From: Aselliscus stoliczkanus
Lineage: Eukaryota; Chordata; Mammalia; Chiroptera; Hipposideridae
DNA: 64,000 bases
Direction: 5' to 3'
NCBI GenBank assembly: GCA_033961575.1
Contig: CM066728.1
Span: 177,683,678-177,747,677 of the forward strand
Below the pieces are notes generated by a model. That model had not been told where the DNA came from. It saw nothing but the letters and a program-made list of their open reading frames with translations, and did not search any database. Positions within the stretch are counted from its first letter, which is position 1. Each line of letters starts with the position of its first letter. The translations under genes were made by a program, and so were the position numbers. Positions 22,871 through 35,232 of the stretch are shown piece by piece.

Positions 22871-23944
22871 AAAAAGTAAACCAATTGAAAATCTAAAAGT
22901 AATCAATATTTCTATCCTCACCCAAGGTGATAGTCCTTCTATATCTTATCTTACCTTTTTTTTTTTTGAGATAGCTAGGCTCTAATATTTTAGTCCCACA
23001 TTATTTTTTCTTGAAAATATCTATATATGAAAAATATATATTACCATATTACTCCCATTCTATTTTTGTTGAATGTGTGTGAATCTATATATATGTGCTA
23101 TTTAGGATTTTAGAACCTGCTTTTTTTTTCTTTTTGGAAGATTTAAGTTTCTTCTTTTATATTTTTCATCATTTTAAACATTCTTTACATTTTTTTCTAA
23201 TTACGTGTTCTTGAGATTCTAGTCTTCCTTTTTGTTATTTCTACCTACTCTCAGCCAGCAGAGGATGTTTCTACTTGTGTTTTATAATTTTGATTCTCAG
23301 CTCAGCTTTATTAGGGTATGTGTGTTCTATGGTAGTTCATTGCAGCCTGTGTTTTGGGAACATTCACTCCAACTGCTTCTATTTGATTTTGCCATCCATT
23401 AGTGATCTGTACTTATGCTGATTCTCAGGATTAAGGGTTCCTGGTCCACACTGACAGATTCATATTTGAAGCCCAAATTAGGTACAGTTACAGACATACA
23501 CACCTTCAGCAGAGGGAATGAATAATTTTTTACTCTACCCTGATCCTAATCAGAGACCAACGATTTCCTTATTACTTTTCTGTCATAGCAGGCATCTTTT
23601 TGTCTGTCTTTTAATTGAGATTACATCACTTCAAAGGACCTTCCATCCCTGCATCTTTGGGACCATAGTCAAAGTCTCAGCTCCTGCTCCCACAGACCCT
23701 GAGTCTACTGGTCCTGGTAACTCCCCCTCTGTGGGTGCTGCCACAGCTGTAGTCACACTCACAGCTCCTCAGTCACCCTGTTACTCTAGCACTTAAAATA
23801 AGATTTACATTTTTCCTATAATTTTTGTGTGTTGTGAAAGGTTTTTAGCTTATGTAGTCTATCAGATGACCAGCCTTTCAGTCTTTGTATGTTGTTTTGT
23901 TTTTCCAAAATCTTTTTTTATTTTTTGTTAAACGTTTTTATTAA
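22871..23944. other. Intronic, no feature recognised
   Basis: T-rich sequence. The 92-codon frame at 23518-23796 lacks splice support, and its Pro/Ser/Thr-rich second half has no counterpart I recognise. Confidence 0.5.
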
Positions 23945-24310
23945 TAAGGGGGAATTCCTTTTAATTAAAGTTTATTGGGGTGACAATTGTTAGCAAAGTT
24001 ACATAGACTTAAGGTGTATAATTCTGTAATACATCATCTATATATCACACTGTATGCTCACCACCCAGAGTCAGTTCTCTTTCCATCACCATGTATTTGA
24101 TCCCCTTTACCCTCTTCTACCACCCGCTGGTAACCACTAAACTATTGTCTGTGTCTATGAGTTCTGTTTCTTCATCTGTTTTTCTTGTTCTTTTGTTATT
24201 TTCAGTTTTATATACCACATATCAGTGAAATCATATGGTTCTCTACTTTTTTGTCTGACTTATTTCACTTATCATTATAATCTCAATGTTTTCCCAAATC
24301 TTTAACTGTA
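23945..24310 (-). mobile_element. L1 3' UTR/ORF2 tail fragment (antisense)
   Basis: TTAATTAAAGTTTATTGGGG, CACCACCCAGAGTCAG, CTGGTAACCACTAAACTATT and TTTTTGTCTGACTTATTTCA are standard antisense L1 3' UTR text. Confidence 0.8.
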
Positions 24311-25224
24311 TTACCTGTAAAGTGTGGTATCCAGCATTGAACAAAATATTAAAAATGCGCTGAGTGAAGAATGCAGTGAGTTATGTTTAAATAGTGTGAA
24401 CATTTGTAAAATGATTTTATTTTTTCTTGTTTAATCTTCATTAACAAACCTGTGACATAGTTCTCATTTTTAAAATAATTGAATTGAGATCCAAATAGGT
24501 TGCTTCTGTTGTCCATGTTTGCTTCACTAGTACCTGATAGATCCATTGTTGAAATTGTGTTTTTCTGACTCTTAACTGTTGTGCTGTCTTCACTATGATA
24601 TGCACTTCCAGATAATACATTCTCTAAAACACACAATCATATGAAGAAAGGAGAGTTATTTTAGTGTTCTAGAATCAAAAAAAGTGTGTAGGTGAAATGA
24701 ATTAAAAACTGTAATTGTTGTGTTCTTCATTGTTATTTACTTTTTAAAAATATATTTATTTTACTCTTGCCTTTTTTATAAAAGATTTGAGGCAGTGAAG
24801 GTTTAGTATCATAGATTATTTGAAAATAGAGAACTGCTCTGTAAATATCCTCAGATGTTAGATACTCGGTTCCGTATTTTTATATTCCAGATCTGTTCAA
24901 TGAAAAAAATAAACTACCACTTTGCAGTAATAATTAAAAATAAGTCTGCTTAAAACTTAATATATGAACCAAATGTGGAATTAAGCAATAAAAATATACA
25001 AAAGAGGAGCCATATTGGCAACACCTTATTTATCTGCTTTTAAATATTTTTAAACAATACTAATATATAAGGCTTTTAACTTAAAATGGAAGTTCCCCAT
25101 TATAGACTCAAACATTGTTAACAGCAGGTCACTATAGAAGACTTTTTTTTTTTTTTTTTGGTTCTCTATCATCACAAACGGACCATGTTCCAAACAAATC
25201 AGAACAAAATTAATTTCCCTGAAC
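24311..25224. other. Intronic, no feature recognised
   Basis: A/T-rich; nothing assignable. Contains a T19 run near 25144. Confidence 0.55.
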
Positions 25225-25700
25225 CATATCTTCTTCTAAAGTATTTCCTCTGAATCATATTTGACTCCTCTTTATTTTTTTACCCTTATATCAAATCTAC
25301 AAACAAATCTTATTGGGTTTTTTTTCCTTTTTAATTTCCATTTCTAATGTTACCAGGTACGTATCTCCTTTTCTTCAAGTACTGTAGTATTCTCCTACCT
25401 GGCATCTCTAGTTTCTTCCTCATTTCTTCTCATGTACTATTGCCAGAACAAGTTGCTAGAATGTGGATTCCATCATGTACTTCAGAAACCTACAGTTGTT
25501 TCCCATGTACGACCATATCCAGGCCAAACTACTCAGCACATCTTTCAAGATTTTTATATGATCTGCTCAACTAATCTATCGTTATAGTCCTCTGTTTCCC
25601 CACATAGAATTCTCATATCAATGTAAAGTACCCCTTCCTCCATAAAACTGTAATCCAGGCTATGCTGGTGCATTCGTACTTTCAAATCTCATTATGTGTA
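25225..25700 (-). mobile_element. Probable L2 LINE fragment
   Basis: TTGCCAGAACAAGTTGCTAGAATG, CTACAGTTGTTTCCCATGTA and AAGATTTTTATATGATCTGC recall mid-L2 text (carrying 'CTGCCAGAGTGATC' and 'CAATGGCTTCCCATTGC'). The strand is uncertain. Confidence 0.45.
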
Positions 25701-25724
25701 CTTAATAATAAAAGAAATAATATT

Positions 25725-25970
25725 GGCAGGTGTTTTTGTGTACTTATATGCTAGGTACTCCTGTAAATTCTTTACATGTATTAACTCATTAACCCAAATA
25801 ATGATACAATGAGATAAATATTATATCTGGATCCTCTTATACAATGAAGAAACTGATGCAGAGACAATAGCATGCCCAAGGTCATAGAACTCATAAGTGG
25901 CAGAACTGGGGTTAAAGTCCAGTCAGTATGATTCCAGAACTTGTGCTCTTAAGCACATTGCTTTACTACC
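25725..25970 (+). mobile_element. MIR SINE
   Basis: Typical MIR text: TTACATGTATTAACTCATTAA, GAAGAAACTGATGCAGAGAC, CCCAAGGTCATAGAACTCAT, AAGTGGCAGAACTGGGGTT and TTGTGCTCTTAAGCACATTG. Confidence 0.85.
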
Positions 25971-25984
25971 TTTCACAAAACAAC

Positions 25985-26215
25985 ATCAGCTAGCATTTAC
26001 TCAATGACGGGTAGGCTTACTTTCTAGGCATTTTATTAATTTTTCTATGGGCACTTTATATCAACCTTATAAGGAAGATATTATTTTCACGTTATATCTG
26101 ATGCAATTAAGGCTTAAAGAATTGAAGTAAATTGCCCAATATCAGGCCAAGTTGGTAGCTCCAGGATTATAATCCGCATCTATCTCTTGATCCTAACTCC
26201 ATAATCTTTCCACTT
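25985..26215 (+). mobile_element. Second MIR SINE
   Basis: Parallel MIR landmarks in the same order: CACTTTATATCAACCTTAT, AATTAAGGCTTAAAGAATTG, AATTGCCCAATATCAGG and GATTATAATCCGCAT. Confidence 0.75.
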
Positions 26216-27046
26216 TTCTAAGTTAACTTTTTATACAATTTTGCATTCAGTAATTTTAAAGTTTAACATTTGTTCTGTTGCATCCAGTAGCTAATTACCT
26301 CCTCAAGGGTGAAAACCGTATATTATACTTCTTTGATAACTTTCATCGAGTCTTTCATAATTGAGGGCATAGTACATTCTCAATAAAAGAAAGGTTGACT
26401 TACTTGTTTTTACCATGACACTGATATGATGCATATTTTTTTATCAAGATTAAAAAATTGTTTTCTACTGCAAGAACCTTCCTCTTTTCTTTATATCACT
26501 CTAAATCCAGCACATTACTCAAAGCCTGGTACGTGTATCACTTCCTGCATGTAACATTCCCAGAGCCTTTTTGTTTTTCTAAGTTTAGCATAAAATAAAG
26601 AAAGAATTCTCTTGTAATACGTTAAGTTTGAGGTAGTGATTTGACATAAATATGAAAGTATCCAACAGGTTTCGTGATTAGAAATTAGAAAATCATTTTG
26701 AGAGAAATGGAAGAGCATATACACATGGGTCATGAATGAATCTTCATTCACATTAAGGAAGTGAAGGCATTCATGACTAAAAAGTTGACAAACCAACTAA
26801 TAGATTAATAATGTCCTGAAGGTGTTGGAAGGTGTAGTTTTGATATAAGTTAGTAATGTAGTGGTATGGTGCTTTCATGAAGAATGGCATATACCAATTG
26901 TCACAAATACTATTAAGCTCACATCCTTTCTGGTAACTATAGACACTTGATTTTCTGAACCCTCGATGTTTTCTGAAAGAGGACGATACTTCTTTTATAC
27001 CTCTCTCCACTCCTCCTCCACACACAAAAGCTGTTTCTCTCTGTAT
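26216..27046. other. Intronic, no feature recognised
   Basis: No repeat or exon recognised. Frames at 26515-26796 and 26777-27118 have no coding support. Confidence 0.55.
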
Positions 27047-27048
27047 AC

Positions 27049-27640
27049 AGAGGACGCCAAAAAAATGTATACACAGGAAAAGACAGGAAAAAAACTGTAT
27101 TAAAATTGTAATAATCAATACATACCAATAACAAAAGATGAATACAAGTCACGTTTGACTTCTGCAATTACAAGAGGTGCAAAGTGGTTACCATCAGTGT
27201 CCAGACACTTCTGATTATGGCACACTACTGCTTGAACAACGTAGACCAGTGTCCACTTGTATCGCTGCACATGCCATTTAATTTCTTCACACAGTACCAT
27301 GTGTCTCAAAGTTACCATGAATGCATGCAATTGTTGGGTGTGTTGGAGGTTCTGTTGCACACTCATGCCTCCATTGTCATTGTACTTCCACAACATTCTC
27401 GAATTTCAAATACCACTTCAAAATGGTTTCGCACTTCTCCAGTGACTGACAACCGTGCTTCCGCCATTTTCTTTGACTGTCCTGCCTGTCACGTGGTGAT
27501 GCTAATATTCATTTGATTAATGCCATCTTTTGAGTGAATGCCATACTACACATTGCTATCATAAGTCAATCCAACTTCAAAAAGTAGTACATAGATAACA
27601 TCTCTTAAAATGTGTATACATTTTTTTTTGGCGCCACCGA
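27049..27640 (-). mobile_element. Tc1/mariner-type DNA transposon relic with intact ends, 592 bases
   Basis: Imperfect inverted repeats of about 28-30 bases bound it: left CAGAGGACGCCAAAAAAATG..., right end reading inward TCGGTGGCGCCAAAAAAAAA..., both continuing TGTATACACA. A TA dinucleotide flanks each end (27047-27048, 27641-27642), the mark of Tc1/mariner insertion. The minus strand has broken coding text, for example FEVVFEIRECCGSTMTMEAC near the start and CEEIKWHVQRYKWTLV further on, likely the DNA-binding part of a transposase. Most of a full transposase (about 340 residues) is missing, so it depended on a relative for movement. Confidence 0.85.
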
Positions 27641-27827
27641 TATGTAAGCCCCAGTGTTTTGTGTTCACAGAAGGAGGCATGAAATATTTCCAAAAGTTAG
27701 AGAAGTGATGCTTTGCAGAATATGGCCTGGAGAACCAGACTTTCACCTTAGATCATTGCTACCTACTAACTGTTGATCTGTCTTTACCTTTACTTCTTCA
27801 CTGGAAGTGATTCAAGAACTAAATATA

Positions 27828-28981
27828 GGAGTGCATATATTTTTTCGAATTAGTGTCTTGGATTTTTCAGGATAAATACCTAGGAGTGGAATTTCTGGGT
27901 CAAAAGGTAATTCCATTTCCAGTTTTTTGAGATACCTCCATACTGACTTCCATAGTGGCTGCACCAATCTGCAATCCCACCAACAGTGCAGCAGGGTTCC
28001 TTTTTCCCCACAGCCCCACCAGCACTTGTTGTTTATTGATTTATTGATGATGCCCATTCTAACTGGAGTGAGATGGTATCTCATTGTGGTTTTTATTTGC
28101 ATTTCCCTAATGATGAGTGAGGTTGAAAATTTTTTCATATGCCTGTTGGCCATGTATATGTCCTCTTTACAGAAATGTCTCTTCATAACCTCTGCCCATT
28201 TTTTAATTGGGTTGTTTGTGTTTTTGGTGTTGAGTTGCATGTTCATTGCAGCACTATTTACAATAGCCAAGACTTGGAAACCATCAAAATGCCCAGCGGT
28301 AGATGACTGGATTAAGAAACTGTGGTACATTTACACAATGGAGTATTACGCAGCTATAAAGACGAAAGAAATCGTACCATTTGCAACGATATGGATGGAC
28401 CTAGCGAACATTATGCTAATTGAAACAAGTCAGTCAGAGAAAGACAAATGCCATATGATCTCACTTATATGTGGAATCTAAAGAACTGAATAAACGAGCA
28501 GTGTAAACAGAAATAGTCTTAGAGACACAACGGAAAAACGGATGAGGGCTAGATGGGACAGGGGTGGCCATGAGGGAGAAGGGGAAGGGACGAGGCAACA
28601 CAAACTTATAACTACAATACAACCGCAGAGGCAGAAGAGACAGATTAGGGAATATAATCAATAATGTTGTAATATTTTTTTAGGGGGTCAGATGGACTCA
28701 TGTCTTGTTAGGGAGACAATTTCATGGACCGTGTCATGGCCTGACCACTGCACTGTACATCTGAAGCTACTGCTGAATAATATTAGATGTTGACTATAAT
28801 TTAACACATACATAGTCATGGGATGTGGAGTATAGTGTGGGGATGGAGTCAATGGAATTTAATAGATATGTATGATATCGGGGGTTGGGGGGCAGGAGAG
28901 AGAGGAGAGGATAGTCACTTTATAAGGGATGAAAAAGATAACTATTGCATTATTTTGTACATCTGTAACTAATAATAAAAA
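27828..28981 (+). mobile_element. 5'-inverted (twin-primed) truncated L1
   Basis: A perfect 14-base target duplication AAGAACTAAATATA lies at 27814-27827 and 28982-28995. The right part (28238-28981) is sense: ORF2 end, 3' UTR and an A-rich tail. The left part (27828-28237) is the preceding segment of ORF2 in reverse orientation. In element order the minus-strand text ending KNICTPI meets the plus-strand text starting [13 protein letters not shown] with no loss. This is the signature of twin priming. Confidence 0.93.
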
Positions 28982-28995
28982 AAGAACTAAATATA

Positions 28996-29893
28996 ATCTT
29001 TATACATACATGTCATAAATATACAATGCTGTTTATTTTGTGATTAAACATCAGTATCTTCTCTGATATCTTGATGCATTCTTGATTCCCCTGCCCTGAG
29101 TCAGATGTCGCTAAATTCTGCAACAGCACATTTTGTTCTCAGAAACTTTTCTGGGCAACAGCAATCTTAAACAAAGCAGGTTCATTGTTAAGTTTTGAGT
29201 TTTTAATTTTGCAACATCTCCTGTCAAATTACATTAACCAGTTTATCTTAAATTTGTTTACTCAATCCTCAAAAAAAGGACTTTTGCCAAGTGTCAGAAC
29301 CTAGAATTAAAAACAATAGAGCATAACCATTCAACAAATGCCTTGGGTTCTTATGATAATCTAGCATATAAATATTAAGCATACTAACTACTAAATCTAG
29401 AGTCTTTTTAGCAAACCCTATAATTCTAAAAGGGACAGATTATATGCATCTCCATTAAAACATTTTCATCTATGTAGATTTATATGATTGCTGTTGTAGC
29501 CTAAATTTACATTTGTTTTTGGTTTATCTTTGTTTACATAACTCTTATTCAAAAGATTGAAGGTGTTAAATTGTACTGGACCCATTTTTTTTTTTCCTGT
29601 CAGACAATGTTGAATTTTAAATAGCCTCCTTTCCATTTTTGTGATCTGTGTTCACACCTCTAGTAATAACAAAGTAGAAAACTACTCTCTTATTGTGCTT
29701 CGTTGCTAATCTCCAGAGTTTTATTTTACCCCAATAGCTTGTGTAGTACACATTCCTGTAGGGTATTCAGTTTATATATGTCAGATTCTCTAGGGCCATG
29801 GCTTTTGCCAGATGAAGCACTTTTGATTTTTGAGGCTGATGAAACACAGTGCTATTATTGATCTGTGCATGACATAGCCTGTCTCTCTCCTAG
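28996..29893. other. Intronic, no feature recognised
   Basis: A/T-rich sequence with no recognised repeat up to the candidate cryptic exon. Confidence 0.5.
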
Positions 29894-29953
29894 CAGAGTG
29901 TAGCAACATTTATCCAGGAATTTGTGAAATGTCACTCGGATCATGTTCGCAAG
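29894..29953 (+). other. Candidate cryptic exon, 60 bases, frame-preserving
   Basis: A good acceptor (CTGTCTCTCTCCTAG) and a good donor (AAG|GTAAAC) bracket 20 open codons reading QSVATFIQEFVKCHSDHVRK in phase 0/0, which would insert in frame between the CNTLN exons ending 9123 and starting 43371. The right half overlaps MIR-like text. I recognise no homologue, and chance pseudo-exons are common in long introns, so this is a candidate only. Confidence 0.25.
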
Positions 29954-30045
29954 GTAAACTGTGCAAAAACCAGGATCTGAGCCGAGAATCCATGTGGAAT
30001 TGGACGTGACTGTCTTATTCCTCTGTCCTATCTACTAGATGAACC
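29930..30045 (+). mobile_element. MIR SINE, 3' part
   Basis: CAAAAACCAGGATCTGAGCC, GAGAATCCATGTGGAATTGG and CCTATCTACTAGATGAACC match the order and spacing of the MIR 3' half. Confidence 0.6.
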
Positions 30046-30629
30046 AAGTGATATTTGTTAACAGAATGTCTGTGTTTTATATTAGACTTTGTAAGGAACT
30101 ATTATGATCACTTAGAATACTATATACTGTAAAATCATACTTATACTGTTTTCAGATTCACTTGTGATCTTACCATGGAAAATGTTAAGCAAATGTGATC
30201 TGAATAACAGTCAGAAATTTATTTTCTGTTTCTAATGAACAGTGTTGCAATGTATTGCAGTCTTATAATGTATTGCAGTCTTATATTCCTAGTAGTGTTT
30301 TCATTCTTTTTGTCAATATGATTTCAGGTAAGTATGTCTCATTAGAATATCAACAGCCCTAGAAGTAACAAACTATAACATTTTTCTCACTGTAGGATTA
30401 TTATATGTAACTATTCATATCTTTTAGAGTTTGGTTTGCATGCGGATAGATATATGTATTTATGTTTGCTATAACTCAATTACTTTCGTGCTCCTAACAC
30501 ATGTAAGGCACTGTAATAATGGGATATCCAGCAAAAAATTAAACAAGGTCCTTGTGCTATATAAAATACTAATAGGGGAGTTGGACATGAGTATCATAAT
30601 ACAAGGAAATTGTGATATATATAGCATAG

Positions 30630-30735
<106 letters not shown>

Positions 30736-30950
30736 ACCATGGACATGTACTGGGTGGAAAGAGACAGTCATTTATCACTGTCATTATTTAGTAATGCTTT
30801 TGAAGGTGGCATTTGGCGTTAGACTTAAAATTTAGTTTGATTTTGAAAGTTGTGTGTATGTGGAACAAAGCCATTAGAAGATGGGAATCTTCAAAAGGCA
30901 TCAAGGTGCATGCTTGTTCAGAATAGTGAGTAATCTGGTGTGGTTGTCGT

Positions 30951-31122
30951 TCTCAAACCTAGCTACATGCTACCTCACTTGTGTTGCATTTAAAAATACC
31001 TATGCCTAGGCTGTATCCTAGATCAATTAAATTCATGTCTGGGGGTGGTCCTTGCATTTTGGTAGTTTTTAAAAGCCGAGGTGGTTCTGGTATACAATGA
31101 GGACTGAGACTCAAGTTTGAGA
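30951..31122. mobile_element. MER5-like hAT relic
   Basis: It starts GTTCTCAAACCTAGC, has a centre resembling TGCCTAGGCTGTATCCTAGA and GTCTGGGGGTGGTCC, and ends CTCAAGTTTGAGAGAAC. Confidence 0.65.
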
Positions 31123-31130
31123 GAACAGAG

Positions 31131-31866
31131 ATTAAATGTAAACAACTAGATAAGACATTGTTTAAATATCAAGTCAAAAGATACGTATCTAGACAATGCT
31201 AATAGAAGTAGAAAGAGTTAGAAAAAAATATATTTTGCAGTGATATTACACAGTTTGATGACCAGTCAGTCATACATGGGAAGGTTAAAAAAAATGAAGT
31301 AATTAAGATACCTGCCAGGATCATAATTAGTGATTAGAAAGATGATTATAGAATGTATTTGTGAAAATATAACATACTAAATAGTTATATGGGGGTAAAC
31401 TTCATATGATAGCTCACCAAAAAAGCTGAATAAAATATAGCAAATATAAAATAAATAAATACCAGAACTTGCAAAAAAAAAACATAAATCCCTAGGGGCT
31501 AAAATAAACAACAGTTATCATTGTAAACAAGTGGTGATTTGTCACTGATATGAAGATATCAAATGGACAGTGGATATGTGAGTGTAAAATTTAGAGAAAT
31601 TCAGATGTGAAAAAGGAATATCTTAAAAGCGCTGTATGTTCTTTGGAAATACATGTATTTAAAGTATAAAGAAATGTAAGGGAATGATAATCAAAGATAT
31701 TCAGGATGGTGACTGTTTCTGGAGTCAGAAGAGAAAGGTTCATGGCCTTCAGATATATTGCTAATACATTATCTTTGCTAAGTGGTTGTTATATGGGCAT
31801 TCATTATACTTCTTTTTGTATATCTATTTATTGCATGTTGGAAATATTTCATAAAAATGAAGAAAC
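31131..31866. other. Intronic, no firm feature
   Basis: Possibly an old L1 3' UTR scrap at the right (GTGGTTGTTATATGGGCATTCA); otherwise unassigned. Confidence 0.4.
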
Positions 31867-32150
31867 AAGGGCCGGCCGAGTGGCTCAGTTGGTTAAGAGC
31901 TCACTCAAGAGTGGGAGCTGAGGGCCGGCTGAGTGGTATGGTGGTTAAGCGCTGGCTTTGAAAGCCAGCGGCCCCAGTTTGGGTCCCACATATGAGAGCC
32001 AGTGACACTGCCCTCAAAAAAAAAAAAAAAAAAAAAGAGTGCTAGCTGAGCTCTGAGCAACAGTGGTTCGATGCCAGCCCGAGCTGAGTTGCTGTTGAGC
32101 TGACAACAGGTGGCAGGATGGCTCAGCTAAAAAAAAAAAAAAAAAAAAAA
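31867..32150 (+). mobile_element. tRNA-derived SINE (sense), split by another SINE
   Basis: It starts GGGCCGGCCGAGTGGCTCAG and ends in about 27 A. The flanking duplication AAAAATGAAGAAAC lies at 31853-31866 and, overlapping the A tail, 32151-32164. The body resumes after the inner SINE with GAGTGCTAGCTGAGCTCTGA. Confidence 0.9.
31922..32034 (+). mobile_element. Short SINE nested inside the SINE above
   Basis: It runs from GGGCCGGCTGAGTGGTATGG to the tail of about 22 A. Duplicated host-SINE bases AAGAGTG-AGCTGA flank it (31907-31921, 32035-32049; 13 of 15 match). Confidence 0.9.
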
Positions 32151-32164
32151 AAAAATGAAGAAAC

Positions 32165-32867
32165 TATTGATGTCATTATCCCAGAGAAGTGTTCCACTTC
32201 TTTGCACCAAGACTAGTATGGGGGAGTATCTGATATACGGGCAGGGGAGGAGCCAGAGAAGGAGAGACGAGGAGAGTGCTTTAGTACAGGAACAGGGAGG
32301 GAAAGTTTTTAACAAGAAAAAGAGAATGGTTGGTCAACAATGTCAGAGGCCATAGAGGAATCGAAAATAGGTCAACTGAGAAAAGGTTGTTGGACTTTTT
32401 TTAGAAGGCTTTATTAGAAGAACTCTTTTATAATAGCAAATAAGAGAAACTAAATTCAAACTAATATAAGAGAAAAACTCACAAAATCAAAGAATGAATT
32501 GAAGAGAATAGACTTGGGGGAAGTAGTGATAACTGGAACCAGACACTCAAACATCTGTCATGTTTCTCTTTATCTCACATCTCTTCCTCTCGGACTAGCT
32601 TTCTCCATGGTCATGGATACTGACCATGTAGTAACATCCTTATAGCTTAGACCCCAGGGAAGAAAGGGATTTTTCTTTCTCATCTTTCAGTCTTCCCTTG
32701 ATTTACATGGTTTATAAATTTCTGGGACCACAGGGGAAAATGCTTCGTTTATATGTAATTTTTGGTTAGGATTTAGGTTCATTTTATTATATGTGTATTT
32801 TTCATCTACGTGAATAATAGGCAGGAAATTTGGAAGTCATGCAGGATACAGTGCAGTTTCTGTTGAG
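32165..32867. other. Intronic, no feature recognised
   Basis: Mixed sequence; no family assigned and no exon seen. Confidence 0.5.
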
Positions 32868-33025
32868 TACGACTGATCTACACATGGTGGTTCATCTTTG
32901 CGGTACCTCTAGTGTTCCTGGCTCTCACCCGTTTCAGTGTAAATCATTGTGGTACTCAAAAGTGTCCCCATTAATTTCCAAAATACATATCTGGTAGTGT
33001 GTACTCTTTGAGAATCACTGATATA
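32868..33025. mobile_element. Possible hAT/MER5-like relic
   Basis: It ends GTGTACTCTTTGAGAATCACTGAT, like a MER5 terminus; the rest is too diverged to be sure. Confidence 0.35.
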
Positions 33026-35215
33026 GGAGAAAAGCAGAGAAACCAGCTCCATTAATAACAATAAAAAGAACTCCAGACTACCTTCTTTCTGAAGACCTAT
33101 ATGAATCATAATACTCCACACAGCATAACTGACTAAGATAATTTACTGAATGACAGCTCTATTAGGTCAAACCTTTCTACTGGAAAGAATAATGATAAAC
33201 AGAGGATAATTCTAAATAGAAAATGAAGGGAAGGATGATGGAAGAAGTTCCCATGTGAAATTTTTGTTTTGGAAAAAAAAAGCTTTTCAAGAAACCTATG
33301 AGAAATATCTTGAGTAATATAACCTTAGTCCAAGCTTTGTAAATCTCAAAAGAAATTTCTACACTATGCCATGAAAGGTAATTTTTTTTAGTAGTTTTCA
33401 CATACATTAATTTTTAATGACAGCAATTCCATTTTAAGTGATATCAGTAACTATTCATTTTATCAGATCCAAAGTTTGTAAAAACCATTGTTTTTAAAGG
33501 AAATGTCTATTTCTTTACTCTCTTGAACCTTATGAAACTTGCACAGGGAACAGAAACAAACATTAGTAAGTTGGTTCCCTTGAGGATTTTAGTAGGGTAT
33601 GATAATAAATTTAATAAACATCACATGAAGATTTAGTAGTGCTGCTGTTAAATTTGTAATGAGTTGTATGATTTTATGAAATTCCCCAACTGGCTTTTAT
33701 CCGAGTAATTTGTTTACAGACGTTACATGTAGTAACCTGAGGAAAGACATAAAGTTAACTATTGACCTTAGTAAAATATTTCAATTTCTAAGTATTAAGA
33801 TGCTGTTTATATTTAGTACATGTACTTAGAAATATGTATCATTTTATTAGTTTGAATATATAAATTTGGAACTAGAAATGAATATCTTTAGCTTTTGGGT
33901 TTATTCCTCAAAAAGTTGGTAATACTTTATATTAGCATGATAATGTATTATTCCTATAAATTGATTCCAATATAATTTAAATAAATTTAGTGTTCATAGA
34001 CATCCTTTTTAGAAGCTTATTAATTGAAAATGATCTATCTTATTAAAATATGAATTACAGAAATATCATAATCTATTATAAATTTTTAGAAGGCAAAAAT
34101 TATTTTAAGGACCATCAATGCCTTTCTTTTGAAGCCTATATAAGATTAAGTATTATGAGCAATTTTTAATTGTCTAGACTCTCACTTCCAGTTAGTAACA
34201 ATACTATATGTGAAATAATTTCCTGAGACCAGTACACAAAGACCTTTCTGTGCAATAAATATAGTACACTAAGAAGTAATATCAGTCCACTGGGATGGAA
34301 AAACAATCAGATAAAACTTTTGAAATCTGTTGCTTAGGAAAACCAAGTTTAATTAGGTGAGGATGAGGTAGTCTCCATGAGACTTCTGCAGGTATTAGAG
34401 TTAGATAGCCCTTTTTCCAGAGAACTCAATCATTATCTATAACTTCAACTGACATTTTATGGCTGTTCTTTACTCAGTTACAGATGTAGTATTAATATCA
34501 CCCTGAAACACCAACTATTATTTTTGATGATTTTGGGATGTTTATTTATCTTTTTCTTTTTTTCTCTATTGTTTGAGTAGTTTAATTAGGGTGGATTCTT
34601 TTCCTCCTGTCCCCCAAAAACTTAAGTGACTGAAAAAAATATTAGCAAAATGGACAGAGGAAGAATACAATTAAAGAAGATATGTGTACAAAATACATGT
34701 GAGTAATAGATATTTCTATGTTGAGTTGAATTTAAGCTATGTAAAGCAGGTGAAGGAGAGTGAAAAAGGGGTTTGGAAAGATATTGCTCACTTTCTGCTT
34801 TGGAATATCATATGACACTGCCATCCTCTCTCATTCCTATTGGAGAAGGGAATCAGAATGGGAATGTGTTGTAACTTTTTCAGATCATTAGTAAGAATGT
34901 CTTGTGTAGATGAAATGACTAAGAGGGCTGAAACTGAACTGATAATATTATCATATGAGCACTGAGAAATTTTTATGGTACTGATGATGATGAATTATTC
35001 TGGATATACTTTGGATTCCAAGTATCTGTTTCTGTATTTAATATTTGGTAAGTTTCAAGGGAGCTTTTATTTTCATAAATAAAATAGATGATTGGAAATA
35101 ACAACGAACCTACGGTTGAGCTCTTCTTGCTATGAGTAGATCAAATATTGTTCTTCCATGAATACCTAAAAGTCAGTTATATTAGTTAATTTTCCAAACT
35201 TCACATATAACACAG
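33026..35215. other. Repeat-poor intronic sequence
   Basis: About 2.2 kb of A/T-rich sequence in which I recognise no transposon, exon or RNA gene. Confidence 0.55.
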
Positions 35216-35232
35216 TTTTGCTAATTCTTTTT

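Noticed and set aside
31867..31960. tRNA genes (A/B box text in GGGCCGGCC elements)
   Set aside because: The bodies lack a complete cloverleaf, end in A tails and are flanked by target duplications: SINEs, not tRNA genes.
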